From: Coprobacillus sp. | GTDB taxonomy: Bacteria; Bacillota_I; Bacilli_A; RFN20; CAG-826 | Assembly: GCA_021203745.1 (NCBI GenBank) | Contig: JAJQAP010000034.1 | Location: 4,317-39,424, forward strand | DNA length: 35,108 nt | Direction: 5' to 3' | Shown here: positions 1-9,144 of the stretch, in pieces | Numbering within the stretch: the stretch's first letter is position 1 | Layout of the letters: each line of letters starts with the position of its first letter | Notes under the pieces: model-generated | The model's database searches: none | What the model saw: the letters and a program-made list of their open reading frames with translations, nothing else | What the model was told of the DNA's origin: nothing | Program-made: the position numbers and the translations under genes

Positions 1-122
1 TCATCTGGGTTTACATCCACACCAACATCGACATCACCGACATCGACATTTACTTCACATGCCCCTAAGCCTAGTACTAGAGATAGCATGGCGATACAAG
101 TAAAGAATTTCGTTTTTTTCAT
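1..122 (-). CDS. Lipoprotein, N-terminal part only (runs off left edge)
   Basis: This ORF is missing from the supplied track. Reading the minus strand from ATG at 122 gives MKKTKFFTCIAMLSLVLGLGAC followed by EVNVDVGDVDVGVDVNPD, open to base 1. The positively charged start, hydrophobic core and LGLGAC lipobox show a lipoprotein with Cys22 as the probable lipidated residue. The stretch after it is rich in Val, Asp and Gly, like a flexible surface linker. An AAAGGAGA ribosome site lies about 8 bases before the ATG. A promoter, a LacI-type operator and an A14 tract lie upstream, so it is probably co-regulated with the glucan operon that ends just before it. Too little is present to name a function; a further extracellular glucanase or glucan-binding protein is possible. 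Confidence 0.75.
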   Translation of the reverse strand, partial: MKKTKFFTCIAMLSLVLGLGACEVNVDVGDVDVGVDVNPD

Positions 123-211
123 TTACTAAATCTCCTTTATTAAATATTTATTTCTAAACATAGAAAAATTAAGAATGGCTTAAAATCTATATGTTTAGAT
201 TTGATGCTTTT

Positions 212-239
212 ATTGTACACACAAAAAAAAAAAAAACAA
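212..239 (-). promoter_or_regulatory. Promoter of the left-edge lipoprotein, with an A14 homopolymer in the spacer
   Basis: On the minus strand a -35-like TTGTTT (239-234) and a -10-like TACAAT (217-212) are separated by 16 bases, and TGTG precedes the -10. Almost the whole spacer is a run of 14 T on this strand (A14 at 223-236 on the plus strand). Transcription would start about 80 bases before the ATG at 122. A homopolymer inside a promoter spacer can change length by slippage and alter expression, as is known for mycoplasma Vlp lipoprotein genes. Promoter function is inferred from the motifs. Confidence 0.5.
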
Positions 240-244
240 GATTT

Positions 245-262
245 TAGGAAAGCGGTTTCCTA
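245..262. promoter_or_regulatory. LacI-type operator copy 1
   Basis: TAGGAAAGCGGTTTCCTA is an inverted repeat with TAGGAAA and TTTCCTA arms around GCGG. It fits the AAANCGNTTT core of LacI-family operators and matches the two copies at 12644 and 12808. It lies just upstream of the -35 of the left-edge lipoprotein promoter. On the minus strand it follows the stop of the preceding GH16 gene and comes before a T run, so the same palindrome could also act as a weak terminator hairpin for the operon. Confidence 0.65.
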
Positions 263-284
263 TAGTCTCATTTTTTATCATTCT

Positions 285-2015
285 TTATTTATAGACACGA
301 ACGTAATCGACATACATATTCGCACTAGTAAAGCTAGATTCGGGTGATTTATTATCATCAAAATTACCACCAACAGCAAGGTTTAAAATGATATAGAAAG
401 GAACATCAAATGGAGCGGTCTCACTAGAAGTGTCTCCTCCTGAATACCACTGGTTAGAATTTATCGACATCGTTAAAGAGTCGTCACAGTAATAAGAGAT
501 GTTGTTTGTGGCCCAAATAACAGAATATGTATGCCACTCGCTAGCGGGACTATTTAATGTATACTCTGTTGATTTATATTCATCGTAGACATTGCCGTAA
601 TGCAATGCACTAGATCCCCAGTATGGTAATCTTCCTTTTCCTTCAAAGATATCAATCTCACCGCTAGAAGGCCAAGTCCCATAGATAGAAGAGTCGACTG
701 GTAGTAGCCAGAAAGCGGGCCACATCCCGGTTTGTGTATCGTATTTAATTCTTGCTTCGACTTTCCCGTATGTAAGGTCAAATAGACCAAAGGTTCTTAT
801 TCTCCCTGACGTATATTGATAATAATCATCGGTTCCATAGATATGTTCTTTTTTCGCACTGATGAGAAGATTTCCGTTTGCGGTAGAAACATTAGACTCT
901 TGATACCATTCTAGTTCGTTATTCCCCCAACCAAAACCAGGTTCACCCGCGCCATATCCTCCTCCTGTCTGGTAAGACCATTTAGACTTATCTAGAGATG
1001 ATCCTTCAAACTCATCAGACCATATAAGGGTTGTATAATCCCCTCCATATAGAGTCCAACTAAAGGCGATAAGAGAAAAGGATATAGTTCCATTTGTGAC
1101 ACATGAGTTTGTGGATTCCACTCCCATCTGGATAGAGATATCGGCACTATTATCACTACTAAAGAGATTATCTATACTAACACTATTAAAGCCATTAACG
1201 ACTTGTATAACATTACCATTAACTGTAATAGAATCGTTAAAGTTAGCATTAAACTCTAAAGTTAAAGAGTACATACTACCATTAGTGAGTCCAACATCTT
1301 TTGGTAATTTTAAGAAAAGCTGCATATCCCACCACAAAGTGGAGCCAGTCGTCGACCAACTAAAATCGTAAGTCGCGCTATTTGCGTTATATGAATAGGT
1401 ACCAACATATGGTGTAGAGCCCCCGTCATAAGAGTAGTTAGACCAGTAATATAAATTACCATCACTAAGACTTACCACTTCTGTCTCTGCCATATACCTA
1501 GAGGGAGATAGTATCTTATCTAGTTCTACTTTATAGTACTCATCTTCATCTTCTGGGATTTCAACATCTGGGTCTTGACTCTCTCCAGTTTCATTATCTT
1601 TAACTGTTACTAGACAAGAAGCGGTTAACCCGAGATCAGTTGTGGTCGCAGTCACTAGGGCATTACCCTCTTTTAAACAGTTTAGTGTGGTCCCGTTAAT
1701 TGATATAACACTTAAATCAGATGAGTAAAGTGAATAGGATTTATCGTCAGCATTATCAGGTTTGACACTGATTAAAGAGGCTATATCAAACTTATCTCCT
1801 GTATATACAGAGAGTGTACTACTAAAAAAGGAGATAGATTCAACATGGATCACTCCATCATCATCATCATCCTCTTCAGTAGGAGAAGTGTCTATATCTA
1901 TAGACTCACTTGAACTATCACTAGAAGTTTGTCCACCTATAGTAAAAGAGAGATCGCAACTAGTAAGTGATAAGACACTAATAAGTAAGATAGATAGTAA
2001 GTATTTAAGTTTCAT
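285..2015 (-). CDS. GH16 endo-beta-glucanase lipoprotein (laminarinase-like), multidomain
   Basis: This 576-residue lipoprotein has the lipobox LTSC (Cys20). An Asp/Ser-rich linker leads into a bacterial Ig-like (BIG_2) domain at about residues 57-140. A beta-rich module of about 160 residues (160-325) follows, which may bind carbohydrate. A GH16 catalytic domain occupies about 330-576. The catalytic motif SGEIDIFEG places the nucleophile at Glu453, the helper at Asp455 and the acid/base at Glu458. The ExDxxE spacing with the beta-bulge is typical of laminarinases (endo-beta-1,3-glucanases). It is the last gene of the glucan operon and begins 3 bases after the stop of the ABC ATPase, with only a weak ribosome site. 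It should act outside the cell, anchored to the membrane. The family is firm; beta-1,3-glucan as substrate is inference from the motif and neighbours. Confidence 0.9.
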   Translation of the reverse strand: MKLKYLLSILLISVLSLTSCDLSFTIGGQTSSDSSSESIDIDTSPTEEDDDDDGVIHVESISFFSSTLSVYTGDKFDIASLISVKPDNADDKSYSLYSSDLSVISINGTTLNCLKEGNALVTATTTDLGLTASCLVTVKDNETGESQDPDVEIPEDEDEYYKVELDKILSPSRYMAETEVVSLSDGNLYYWSNYSYDGGSTPYVGTYSYNANSATYDFSWSTTGSTLWWDMQLFLKLPKDVGLTNGSMYSLTLEFNANFNDSITVNGNVIQVVNGFNSVSIDNLFSSDNSADISIQMGVESTNSCVTNGTISFSLIAFSWTLYGGDYTTLIWSDEFEGSSLDKSKWSYQTGGGYGAGEPGFGWGNNELEWYQESNVSTANGNLLISAKKEHIYGTDDYYQYTSGRIRTFGLFDLTYGKVEARIKYDTQTGMWPAFWLLPVDSSIYGTWPSSGEIDIFEGKGRLPYWGSSALHYGNVYDEYKSTEYTLNSPASEWHTYSVIWATNNISYYCDDSLTMSINSNQWYSGGDTSSETAPFDVPFYIILNLAVGGNFDDNKSPESSFTSANMYVDYVRVYK

Positions 2016-2018
2016 GTA

Positions 2019-3608
2019 TTAACGAAGTGCCTTTGTACTTAAGGGGTCAAAGAGAGTCACTTTTTTAAGGTCAATAGAGGCTTTTACCTTATCTCCTCTT
2101 GATAATTCTGTATCCGCACCAGCTTTTGCGATAATGTTATCGTCTTCAAAGAACTTTAAATGGAGATAGTATTCATTACCAAGAAGTTCCGCAACATCAA
2201 CTTCATACTCTTTAAACTCGGTTAAGGCTGTGGCTTTCGTTGGTTCTCCTTCAATATGGATATCTTCTGGTCTAATACCAAAGAGGATTGGGTGTTTCTT
2301 TGTTTTTAGGTACTCTTCATATTCACTGATATGTTCTCTCATCTCTTGGATAGGAGTATCTTCTTCTATCTCTTTAGCAACTTCAGGATCAGAAGGGTCT
2401 TTCATGATGACCTCTTCCTTATTCTTTTTATTGACAGAGGTACAATAATTTTGGATACGTTTATCGATTTCTCCCTTCAAATACTCGATTTCATCCTTAT
2501 AGAATTTATCGTGTATTTTGGTGTATTCCTTTAGTGTTATTACCTCTCCATTTTTAAAGGTAATAACACCATCATCATAATCACCCTCAATGATATTCAT
2601 CGCTGGAGATCCAATAAAGGTGCCCACAAACGTATTAGCGGGGTGGTTATATATTTCTTTTGGAGTGCCAATCTGCTGGATATGACCTTTATCCATAACG
2701 ACGATTCTTGTGGCCATCGTCATCGCTTCTGTCTGGTCATGGGTAACATAAATCGTCGTCGCTCCTAGTTGATGATGGAGTTTAGTAAGTTCACTTCTCA
2801 TCTGCACTCTGAGTTTAGCATCGAGGTTAGAGAGCGGTTCATCCATTAAGAAGATCTTGGTGTTACGAACGATTGCCCTCCCGAGCGCCACTCTTTGACA
2901 CTGACCTCCAGATAAGGCTCTTGGCTTTCGATCAAGATAATCTTCTATTTCGAGGATTTTCGCGGCGTTATGCACTCTTTCATCGATTTCATCTTTTGGA
3001 ACATGACGCATTTCAAGACCAAAAGCGAGGTTTTGATAAACGGTCATATGAGGATAGAGGGCATAGGACTGGAACACCATCGCTACATCTCTATCTTTGG
3101 GTTCTAGTTGATTAGCATACACCCCATTGATATATAGGTCACCTGCGGTTATATCTTCTAGTCCTGCAATCATACGTAATGTGGTTGATTTCCCGCATCC
3201 TGATGGTCCCACAAAAACGACAAATTCTCTTTCTTTTATATCGAGTGAGAAATCAAAGACCGCTTGAACGTGGTTAGCGTAGATCTTATTGACATTTTGG
3301 ATAGAGATACAGACACCTTCTGGAGCGACTTTCTCTTTCTTACGGTTTTCCTTTTCATATAAAACCATTTGACGATAGATATAGTCATTTTGTTTTTCTG
3401 TCGCTTTATCATCGATCTCTTTTTGCTTGTTTAAAGCGGCTCTTTCTTTTTTGCGTTCTTTTCGCTGTGCTTTCTGCTTTTCTTTTAACCTTTTGTAGTA
3501 TTCTTTTTCACTAAGTGGCTCTCCGTTTTCATCGAGATAATCTTCGACTTCTTCCTCTTCCGTTATCTCCTCTTCTTCAAGCTCTTGTTCAATTTGTTCG
3601 TCTTTCAT
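2019..3608 (-). CDS. msmK: ABC transporter ATPase, MsmK/UgpC (CUT1) type, with N-terminal extension and C-terminal insert
   Basis: This is the ATPase that powers oligosaccharide import. The ORF track starts at 3635, but the ATG at 3608 has GGGGAGG upstream and lies one base after the stop of the preceding gene, so I use 3608 (529 residues). Walker [10 protein letters not shown] is at about 134-142, the signature LSGGQ at 232-236, Walker B IFLMDEP at 252-258 and the switch His near 290. The C-terminal regulatory domain contains FGIRPEDI, as in MalK/MsmK. Two things are odd. About 97 highly charged, Glu/Lys-rich residues that look like coiled coil precede the ABC domain. About 80 charged residues (358-438) are inserted in the regulatory domain. 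Normal relatives are about 370 residues. MsmK-type ATPases often serve several importers, so it may not be limited to this operon. Confidence 0.92.
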   Translation of the reverse strand: MKDEQIEQELEEEEITEEEEVEDYLDENGEPLSEKEYYKRLKEKQKAQRKERKKERAALNKQKEIDDKATEKQNDYIYRQMVLYEKENRKKEKVAPEGVCISIQNVNKIYANHVQAVFDFSLDIKEREFVVFVGPSGCGKSTTLRMIAGLEDITAGDLYINGVYANQLEPKDRDVAMVFQSYALYPHMTVYQNLAFGLEMRHVPKDEIDERVHNAAKILEIEDYLDRKPRALSGGQCQRVALGRAIVRNTKIFLMDEPLSNLDAKLRVQMRSELTKLHHQLGATTIYVTHDQTEAMTMATRIVVMDKGHIQQIGTPKEIYNHPANTFVGTFIGSPAMNIIEGDYDDGVITFKNGEVITLKEYTKIHDKFYKDEIEYLKGEIDKRIQNYCTSVNKKNKEEVIMKDPSDPEVAKEIEEDTPIQEMREHISEYEEYLKTKKHPILFGIRPEDIHIEGEPTKATALTEFKEYEVDVAELLGNEYYLHLKFFEDDNIIAKAGADTELSRGDKVKASIDLKKVTLFDPLSTKALR

Positions 3609-3609
3609 T

Positions 3610-4494
3610 TTAATCGACCTCCCCAATATATTCATACATTCTGACGCAATCTATTTTCATTTCGCACTCACGAAAGTCATCTTCAGGTTCTAGATATCCA
3701 TCAAAGTGACCTCCAACTGCGCAGTTAATTAGCATATGAAACTCCGTATCAAATGGAGCGCGTGGATTATCATAATCCGCCTCAGTCCACCAACAGTTAA
3801 TTCCTGTAGAGTTCATCCTCATCACTTCGTCGTCATCGACATACCACACCATATAATCAGGGAACCATTCCAATGCGTACCAATGGTAGTTAGAGATATT
3901 ATCGTTTCCACTCATGATATATGTTTTTGTGGTGTACGTACTAGTGTGTTCTTGACCATAATGGAGGGCGCAGCTTGTCATATCGGTAACTCTTCCTCTT
4001 GCCTCCATTATATCAATCTCCCCAGATGCTGCCCAAATACCATAGGGGGTATTATCTTCTGGGAGCATCCAAAATGCTGGCCACATACCTTGGACCATAG
4101 GAAGAGATATAAGTGCTTCTATTCTTCCATATTTAGTATACATCTTTCCCTTACTTCTTATACGGGTGGATGTATATTTATAACCTTTATAATCTTCTCT
4201 TCTAATATGGATAGTCATTTCACTATTTTCAAATGTTGCGTTTTCATCGGTGTAGTATTCTAGTTCTTCGTTTCCCCAACCGACGTTACCATACTCCTCT
4301 CCGTTTCCAATCATGTACTCCCATTTAGATTCATCTAAATGGTCGAGATCAAACTCATCTTCAAAGATTAAGGAGAATTGAGTCTGATCTACATATGGTT
4401 CATAACGTCGATGACTAGTTTCATTACATCCGGTTATTGAGGATATAGATAGTAAGACAACTGAAGGAACAAGGATAAGTTTAGAGACTCTCAT
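3610..4494 (-). CDS. GH16 endo-beta-glucanase lipoprotein (laminarinase-like), single domain
   Basis: This 294-residue lipoprotein has the signal [23 protein letters not shown] with lipobox ITGC. The rest is one GH16 domain with no accessory modules. The catalytic motif [11 protein letters not shown] gives Glu159 (nucleophile), Asp161 and Glu164 (acid/base) in the ExDxxE, beta-bulge form of laminarinases. Aromatic stretches such as [10 protein letters not shown] and [10 protein letters not shown] are typical GH16 substrate-cleft sequence. Its start overlaps the end of the phosphorylase gene by 14 bases, with GGAGG about 9 bases before the ATG, and its stop nearly touches the ATPase start, so it is translationally coupled in the operon. 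It closely resembles the catalytic domain of the 285-2015 enzyme, so the two probably arose by duplication and then gained or lost modules. Confidence 0.9.
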   Translation of the reverse strand: MRVSKLILVPSVVLLSISSITGCNETSHRRYEPYVDQTQFSLIFEDEFDLDHLDESKWEYMIGNGEEYGNVGWGNEELEYYTDENATFENSEMTIHIRREDYKGYKYTSTRIRSKGKMYTKYGRIEALISLPMVQGMWPAFWMLPEDNTPYGIWAASGEIDIMEARGRVTDMTSCALHYGQEHTSTYTTKTYIMSGNDNISNYHWYALEWFPDYMVWYVDDDEVMRMNSTGINCWWTEADYDNPRAPFDTEFHMLINCAVGGHFDGYLEPEDDFRECEMKIDCVRMYEYIGEVD

Positions 4495-7400
4495 TTGGAA
4501 TTACCTCCACTTCGATTTTGTCTATTTTTGCCGCTCTTATATCTTTAACAAGACTAGGTTCACTAATAATATCTTTATACTCTTTATCATTAATCTTATA
4601 GAGAAGATGAGAGCCTTTATATGTATCAATTCTCGATGGGTTATGATAAATAATCTTTATTTTTCCAAGAAAGGTATAACTAACTTTATCATCACCATCA
4701 AAGAAAGAAGATGGGAGTACTGGATTTAAAGAGAAGGTAAGAGTCCCTTTTGTATCTAGTTTAAATGGGTGCTCACCAATAAAGATGATATTACTCATAT
4801 TGAGTACTTCGCTATTTGCCCCGGTTAGTCTAGCAAAATATCCTCTTCCCCATCTCGAACTGTCTGGATTACAAGTTGGAACGATAAAGGAAACATTCTC
4901 AATTGGACTACGTCCATAAACACTTGGATCCATGTAACAGACAAAGTTTGTTTTTAACTCGGTATAAAACTCGTCATAATAGCCCGCTTCTAATAGTCCT
5001 AAAAGGTATTTATAAGCCATATGAACAAAATCGCATTCTCTTTCTAGCCATCCTTTCGTAAAGGCATGCACTCTTCCTATTTCAAAGGGGGCATCGTCTA
5101 TTGCGGCGCATGTTTTATATATCCCTAGACTCTTATCATAAAGATCTGATTCCTTTATATATTTATAGTCTTCTAGTGTGGCAACATCCTTCCCTAGTTT
5201 AAACATGCGCGCACTGGCTTCTAGGAATGGGGGTATAGTCTCTAGAGTAAACTCTTTAACTTTTACTGTCTTTAAACCTAGATGAGATACTTTACCAGTT
5301 TCTTCATACTCTTTAACGTTATAGATAAGATAAGAGGGAAGAATTCCACCACCTATCTCTTTAGCCTCTTTAATACCTTTTGTAAGGATACTATCTACCT
5401 TAGAAAGAAATAGAATAATATCGTTAATCTTAATCTTTTTAGACGCGCCTTTAACAAAATAATGAACTTTATCTCTAAAGGTTTCTCTCGCACTTGTAAC
5501 CTTATCCCAATAGCTAAAAGAGGATAAAGAGCTTTTGATAAGTAAATCGAGGTTCTTATTAACTTCTTTATAGAAGCTATACTGCTCTAAGAGGATATAG
5601 ATACTTTTCTTTCTATCTTTTTTTGAAAGTGATCTTAAAGACTTAGAGAGAAACCTAGTTAATCTAAGGAGTTCCACAGTTTCACTAAGGCCACTGCTAA
5701 AGAGTCCAGGTAGCCCATTCATCGCATCGTTCCATCCAGGTTTCTCGCACTCCATCTCTATCCCTAGCTGCTTAGAATCGAGAGTGGAAAATTTAATGAG
5801 GATTAAGTTAAATATTTTACTTAGAAGGGTTGTTTGAACTTGTGTCCCATGCTTATCCACTAACCAATGGGTTTCATTCATATCAAAGCCTTTATCTTTA
5901 GCCTCTCTTTCTACCGCTTTTAAGTCGATTGCCCCGTATTGACGTACTTGTTTATCCTCTGTTAAGCAATACTTTTCGCTTCTTGGATTTACATAGACAA
6001 GAGAATAGAAGTATTTATAAGAATCATCAAAGAGAAGGTCTTTAATTCTATCTGGATAGATGGCTATATAGTTTTCGAGTAGATCGACATTATATGTCCA
6101 GTGATCAATCCAGTACCCTTCTGAGAAAGAGGCTTCCACTTCTTGATTAGAGTGATCAATTATCATTTCAAAGAGTTCTAATTGGTCTTTATCTTTTAAA
6201 TACGTATATAAAGAAGATGGACTATAATCCTTAATTAACTCTTTTAATTCTTGCCTATTTTCATATTTATCTAGTATCGATAAATCAAAGGTATCTTTTA
6301 TATGAAAGGAGTTAGGTTTTATCGTTAATGGGTTTTGTCCATCAATCTGAATAAGATTAAAGAAAGTCTTAATATTATAATCGTTTAGATACGGAGCGAA
6401 GTATAAGTCATTTCTTCGATTCTGATTTATATCGCGAAAGTTCCCATTCCCTGAAGAATAGAACTGGTAAGGGATATTAAAGAAGTTATAATCACGCTCC
6501 ATATCTCCATGTTTACGTCCATAGACATAATATGGAGTGTTTCCAATTAATGTTGGGAAGCCCCCACGTAGCCCATTATCGAGATATGACTGTTTAATAT
6601 AGTTATCAAAGACTTCATTTGAGGTATGGAGGTCAACACTTTTAAGGAGATCATTAACTATCTTACTTGTTTCATCTTTAAGGATGATATCTAAGAGATT
6701 ATCGTTATTTACAATATAAGTATTAAACTCCTCTAAAGAGGAAAAAGAGCCATATAGAGAGTAAAATGTTAGACTTTCTCCTGGCTCTAGACTAATCGAG
6801 AGCCCCGAAAAAGCACAAGGTAAGATATTCTCTTCTTGAATAGTCTGATTAATAAACTCTTTATACTCTTTTTCGATAAAGTTAACTGGATGGATGAGGG
6901 CGCTGTCCCCACCAAAAACAAGATCGAGATTAATGAATGGGTCTAGGGCTATCTTTTTACCATCCCTTATATAGAATGAATAAAAGCCATTACCCTCCAC
7001 CCTCTCTTTCACCACTGGGTTATCCCCTGTCGATGTTTTAAACTTGACGAATGGTGCTTTTTTATCGAGGTTATGGATTTGACAGTACGCTTGCATTAAA
7101 GAAACTTCTTCTTTATAAGCGACATTATCGAGTCCATAAGGGAAAAACACCGGTAAACCATCGAGGATATCGTATGTAAGTGTTTTTGAAGATGGATTAG
7201 TAATCGTCACCTTTCTAATTAAAGAGTTAAAAGGCTCGTTAGATATCGTGTTATAGTTAACACTAATCTCGTAAAGATTAGATTTTTCTTCAATTGTAAT
7301 ATTTGTTTTATCGATTTTTAAAATCTGGTCATCGGGTTTAGAAAAAGGTTCATAGGTTTTACCATTTACTTTAATAAAGGTTCTAAAACCCTTTAAAGGG

Positions 7401-7618
7401 ATATTCTGATAGGCAAGAGTGGCACTGTCAAACGGGGTAATTGGAGTGTTACGAGAATCCACTCCAAAACCACCGACACACTGACCGACACTCGCATAAA
7501 ACACCCACATTGGTTTTCCTCTCTCCCCCGCAATCGCGGGTAAAAAGGAAGAGAATGTTTTCCCATTTAAATAGTCCTTTATGATAAATGTGTCACCACT
7601 AAATTCGTATTTAACCAT
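4481..7618 (-). CDS. Large glucan phosphorylase, GH94/GH149/GH161 type (probable beta-1,3-glucan phosphorylase)
   Basis: This is a 1045-residue cytoplasmic enzyme without a signal peptide. Family-type motifs are GNFRDINQNRR in the middle and PGWNDAMNGLPG, whose Asp631 corresponds to the catalytic acid of inverting glycan phosphorylases. RGYFARLTGAN near the C-terminus also fits the family. At about 1,040 residues it is longer than classical GH94 cellobiose phosphorylases (about 800) and closer to GH149/GH161 beta-1,3-glucan phosphorylases. It should release glucose 1-phosphate from imported beta-glucan oligosaccharides using phosphate, which saves one ATP per glucose. It sits between the surface lipoprotein gene and a GH16 gene. 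An AGGG site lies 6-7 bases before the ATG. The superfamily is clear; which family and linkage it acts on is inferred from length and operon context. Confidence 0.82.
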   Translation of the reverse strand: MVKYEFSGDTFIIKDYLNGKTFSSFLPAIAGERGKPMWVFYASVGQCVGGFGVDSRNTPITPFDSATLAYQNIPLKGFRTFIKVNGKTYEPFSKPDDQILKIDKTNITIEEKSNLYEISVNYNTISNEPFNSLIRKVTITNPSSKTLTYDILDGLPVFFPYGLDNVAYKEEVSLMQAYCQIHNLDKKAPFVKFKTSTGDNPVVKERVEGNGFYSFYIRDGKKIALDPFINLDLVFGGDSALIHPVNFIEKEYKEFINQTIQEENILPCAFSGLSISLEPGESLTFYSLYGSFSSLEEFNTYIVNNDNLLDIILKDETSKIVNDLLKSVDLHTSNEVFDNYIKQSYLDNGLRGGFPTLIGNTPYYVYGRKHGDMERDYNFFNIPYQFYSSGNGNFRDINQNRRNDLYFAPYLNDYNIKTFFNLIQIDGQNPLTIKPNSFHIKDTFDLSILDKYENRQELKELIKDYSPSSLYTYLKDKDQLELFEMIIDHSNQEVEASFSEGYWIDHWTYNVDLLENYIAIYPDRIKDLLFDDSYKYFYSLVYVNPRSEKYCLTEDKQVRQYGAIDLKAVEREAKDKGFDMNETHWLVDKHGTQVQTTLLSKIFNLILIKFSTLDSKQLGIEMECEKPGWNDAMNGLPGLFSSGLSETVELLRLTRFLSKSLRSLSKKDRKKSIYILLEQYSFYKEVNKNLDLLIKSSLSSFSYWDKVTSARETFRDKVHYFVKGASKKIKINDIILFLSKVDSILTKGIKEAKEIGGGILPSYLIYNVKEYEETGKVSHLGLKTVKVKEFTLETIPPFLEASARMFKLGKDVATLEDYKYIKESDLYDKSLGIYKTCAAIDDAPFEIGRVHAFTKGWLERECDFVHMAYKYLLGLLEAGYYDEFYTELKTNFVCYMDPSVYGRSPIENVSFIVPTCNPDSSRWGRGYFARLTGANSEVLNMSNIIFIGEHPFKLDTKGTLTFSLNPVLPSSFFDGDDKVSYTFLGKIKIIYHNPSRIDTYKGSHLLYKINDKEYKDIISEPSLVKDIRAAKIDKIEVEVIPNESL

Positions 7619-7653
7619 ACTAAACCCTAGAAGTATTTATTTAGTTTTAATCA

Positions 7654-9102
7654 TTATTCTCCGTAAATATATGAGGAGATAATTGGGCACTTTAAGGAAG
7701 GTAAAACACCATCCTCGATATCCCAAATATCGGTATCATAAGTTGTGTAGAGTTCCGCCTTAACGATATCCTCATCGGAGTAAACATCGCAGTTTGTGAT
7801 TTGACCAAGATCGACATCTCCAGATGTTGGTTTATTCTCTCCTTTATGGGTTTGACCAAAACTAGCAGCGTGAGTGGTATAACCTTCTAGTTCGGGTTGA
7901 ATAACATCAAAAGCAGAAGATGTGCAGTTAATAGCAGTTCCCCAGCATTTACCAACGAAAGAGTAGACACCATTGGTAGGCATATTATTGGAATCTGTTG
8001 CTTTCCCTGATCCAGAAGCGGCATCTTTATCCACAGCGCAGAAAATCCATTCAGGAAGTTGCATATTATCTCCACTTGCCGCGTGATCCCATCCATTACC
8101 TGGGGTGCCAATATAATCCGCGCCAAAATCGATATAATAGTCAGGCATGCTGACGCTTGTGTTATAGCAGATAACATTAGAGACAACCGCCCCAGAAGAG
8201 ATAATTCCTACCACTCCCCCGCAGTTACAATCATCATCATAGAAGTGTGTGGCCATCGTGACGGAAGAGTTAGTTACAAGACAATTTTCTAGTGTTCCCA
8301 TGATGTTTCCAGCGACCGCACCAACAATGGTTCTTCCTGTAACATCGAGGTTATCAAAATGAACGTTTCTAACAACACCTGAAGAGCCAATAACTTGGAA
8401 GAGTCCAATATTATCGCCATTAACATGGCAGCCCTCACTAAATCCATATCTATCAGAAGAATATGTTCCGTAGTAGACATCGGAGTTTGATGGATAGACC
8501 TCTCCTTTTGAAGACCACTGGACTTGTTGACCAGGGAGTTCAGAATAGGCTAGATGGGCGTTAGAAACTGTATATCCATTACCCTCTAATGTTCCATGGA
8601 AGTACTCATTTCTTGGATCCGTTTCTTCATAGAAGCGACCAAATGGTTCAAAGTTAGGGATACTAGATAGGTCGATATCATTCCCTAAAGCGTATGTCCC
8701 TGATAGGTTATCATTAATCGCTTGAAACTCGTCTGCATTTCTTATTACTTTGGTGCAGATCATGACGTTGACTCTTTCCACACTTCCATCAGTGTAAGTG
8801 ACTGTCATTGTCTTTTCTCCGGTTCCCTGCTGAGAGAAATAGGAACCGTCAATTGTTAAGATTCCATTTTTATAGGAGTATTGAGATTTATCCGCAAAAT
8901 AACGTGACATACTGATTTCTTCAATCTTTTTATCAGCATTATCTAGCTCCACTCCTACTAGGTAGTCTTGTTCACTACTATCATAGATAAGTAAGTCTTT
9001 TTGGTAGATTTCTTCTCCTTTTTGTAATGAGACACCACCGCATCCAGTCAGTGAACCCACCGCAAGGAGACACGCTACCATACTAAGTCCGATTTTTTTC
9101 AT
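7654..9102 (-). CDS. Surface lipoprotein with beta-helix (GLUG-like) repeats, function unknown
   Basis: This 482-residue protein has the lipoprotein signal MKKIGLSMVACLLAVGSLTGC (lipobox LTGC). An immunoglobulin-like or beta-sandwich segment covers about residues 25-118. The rest looks like a right-handed beta-helix. YALGNDIDLS and FHGTLEGNGYTV are typical of polysaccharide-associated beta-helix and GLUG-repeat proteins, and later turns contain GLFQVIGSSGVVRNV, GAVAGNIMGTLENC and GGVVGIISSGAVVSNV. I see no catalytic signature. Its position between the permeases and the phosphorylase, and its co-transcription, suggest a surface role in capturing or presenting glucan, but this is inference. A good AAAGGGGA ribosome site precedes the ATG. 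It could also be an adhesin or a non-canonical polysaccharide lyase. Confidence 0.8.
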   Translation of the reverse strand: MKKIGLSMVACLLAVGSLTGCGGVSLQKGEEIYQKDLLIYDSSEQDYLVGVELDNADKKIEEISMSRYFADKSQYSYKNGILTIDGSYFSQQGTGEKTMTVTYTDGSVERVNVMICTKVIRNADEFQAINDNLSGTYALGNDIDLSSIPNFEPFGRFYEETDPRNEYFHGTLEGNGYTVSNAHLAYSELPGQQVQWSSKGEVYPSNSDVYYGTYSSDRYGFSEGCHVNGDNIGLFQVIGSSGVVRNVHFDNLDVTGRTIVGAVAGNIMGTLENCLVTNSSVTMATHFYDDDCNCGGVVGIISSGAVVSNVICYNTSVSMPDYYIDFGADYIGTPGNGWDHAASGDNMQLPEWIFCAVDKDAASGSGKATDSNNMPTNGVYSFVGKCWGTAINCTSSAFDVIQPELEGYTTHAASFGQTHKGENKPTSGDVDLGQITNCDVYSDEDIVKAELYTTYDTDIWDIEDGVLPSLKCPIISSYIYGE

Positions 9103-9144
9103 AATTAAATCCCCTTTATTAATAAATTTATTTAAAGATAATAA

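Noticed and set aside
3609-3635. Upstream start (MNILGRSIK) of the ABC ATPase
   Set aside because: No ribosome site precedes it, and GGGGAGG lies inside it at the right distance from the ATG at 3608.
8289-8480. Short ORFs of the track opposite or out of frame with long genes (for example 554-790, 7887-8186, 11915-12238, 12896-13108, 25524-25889)
   Set aside because: They overlap fully with well-supported genes and show no protein family character or ribosome site.
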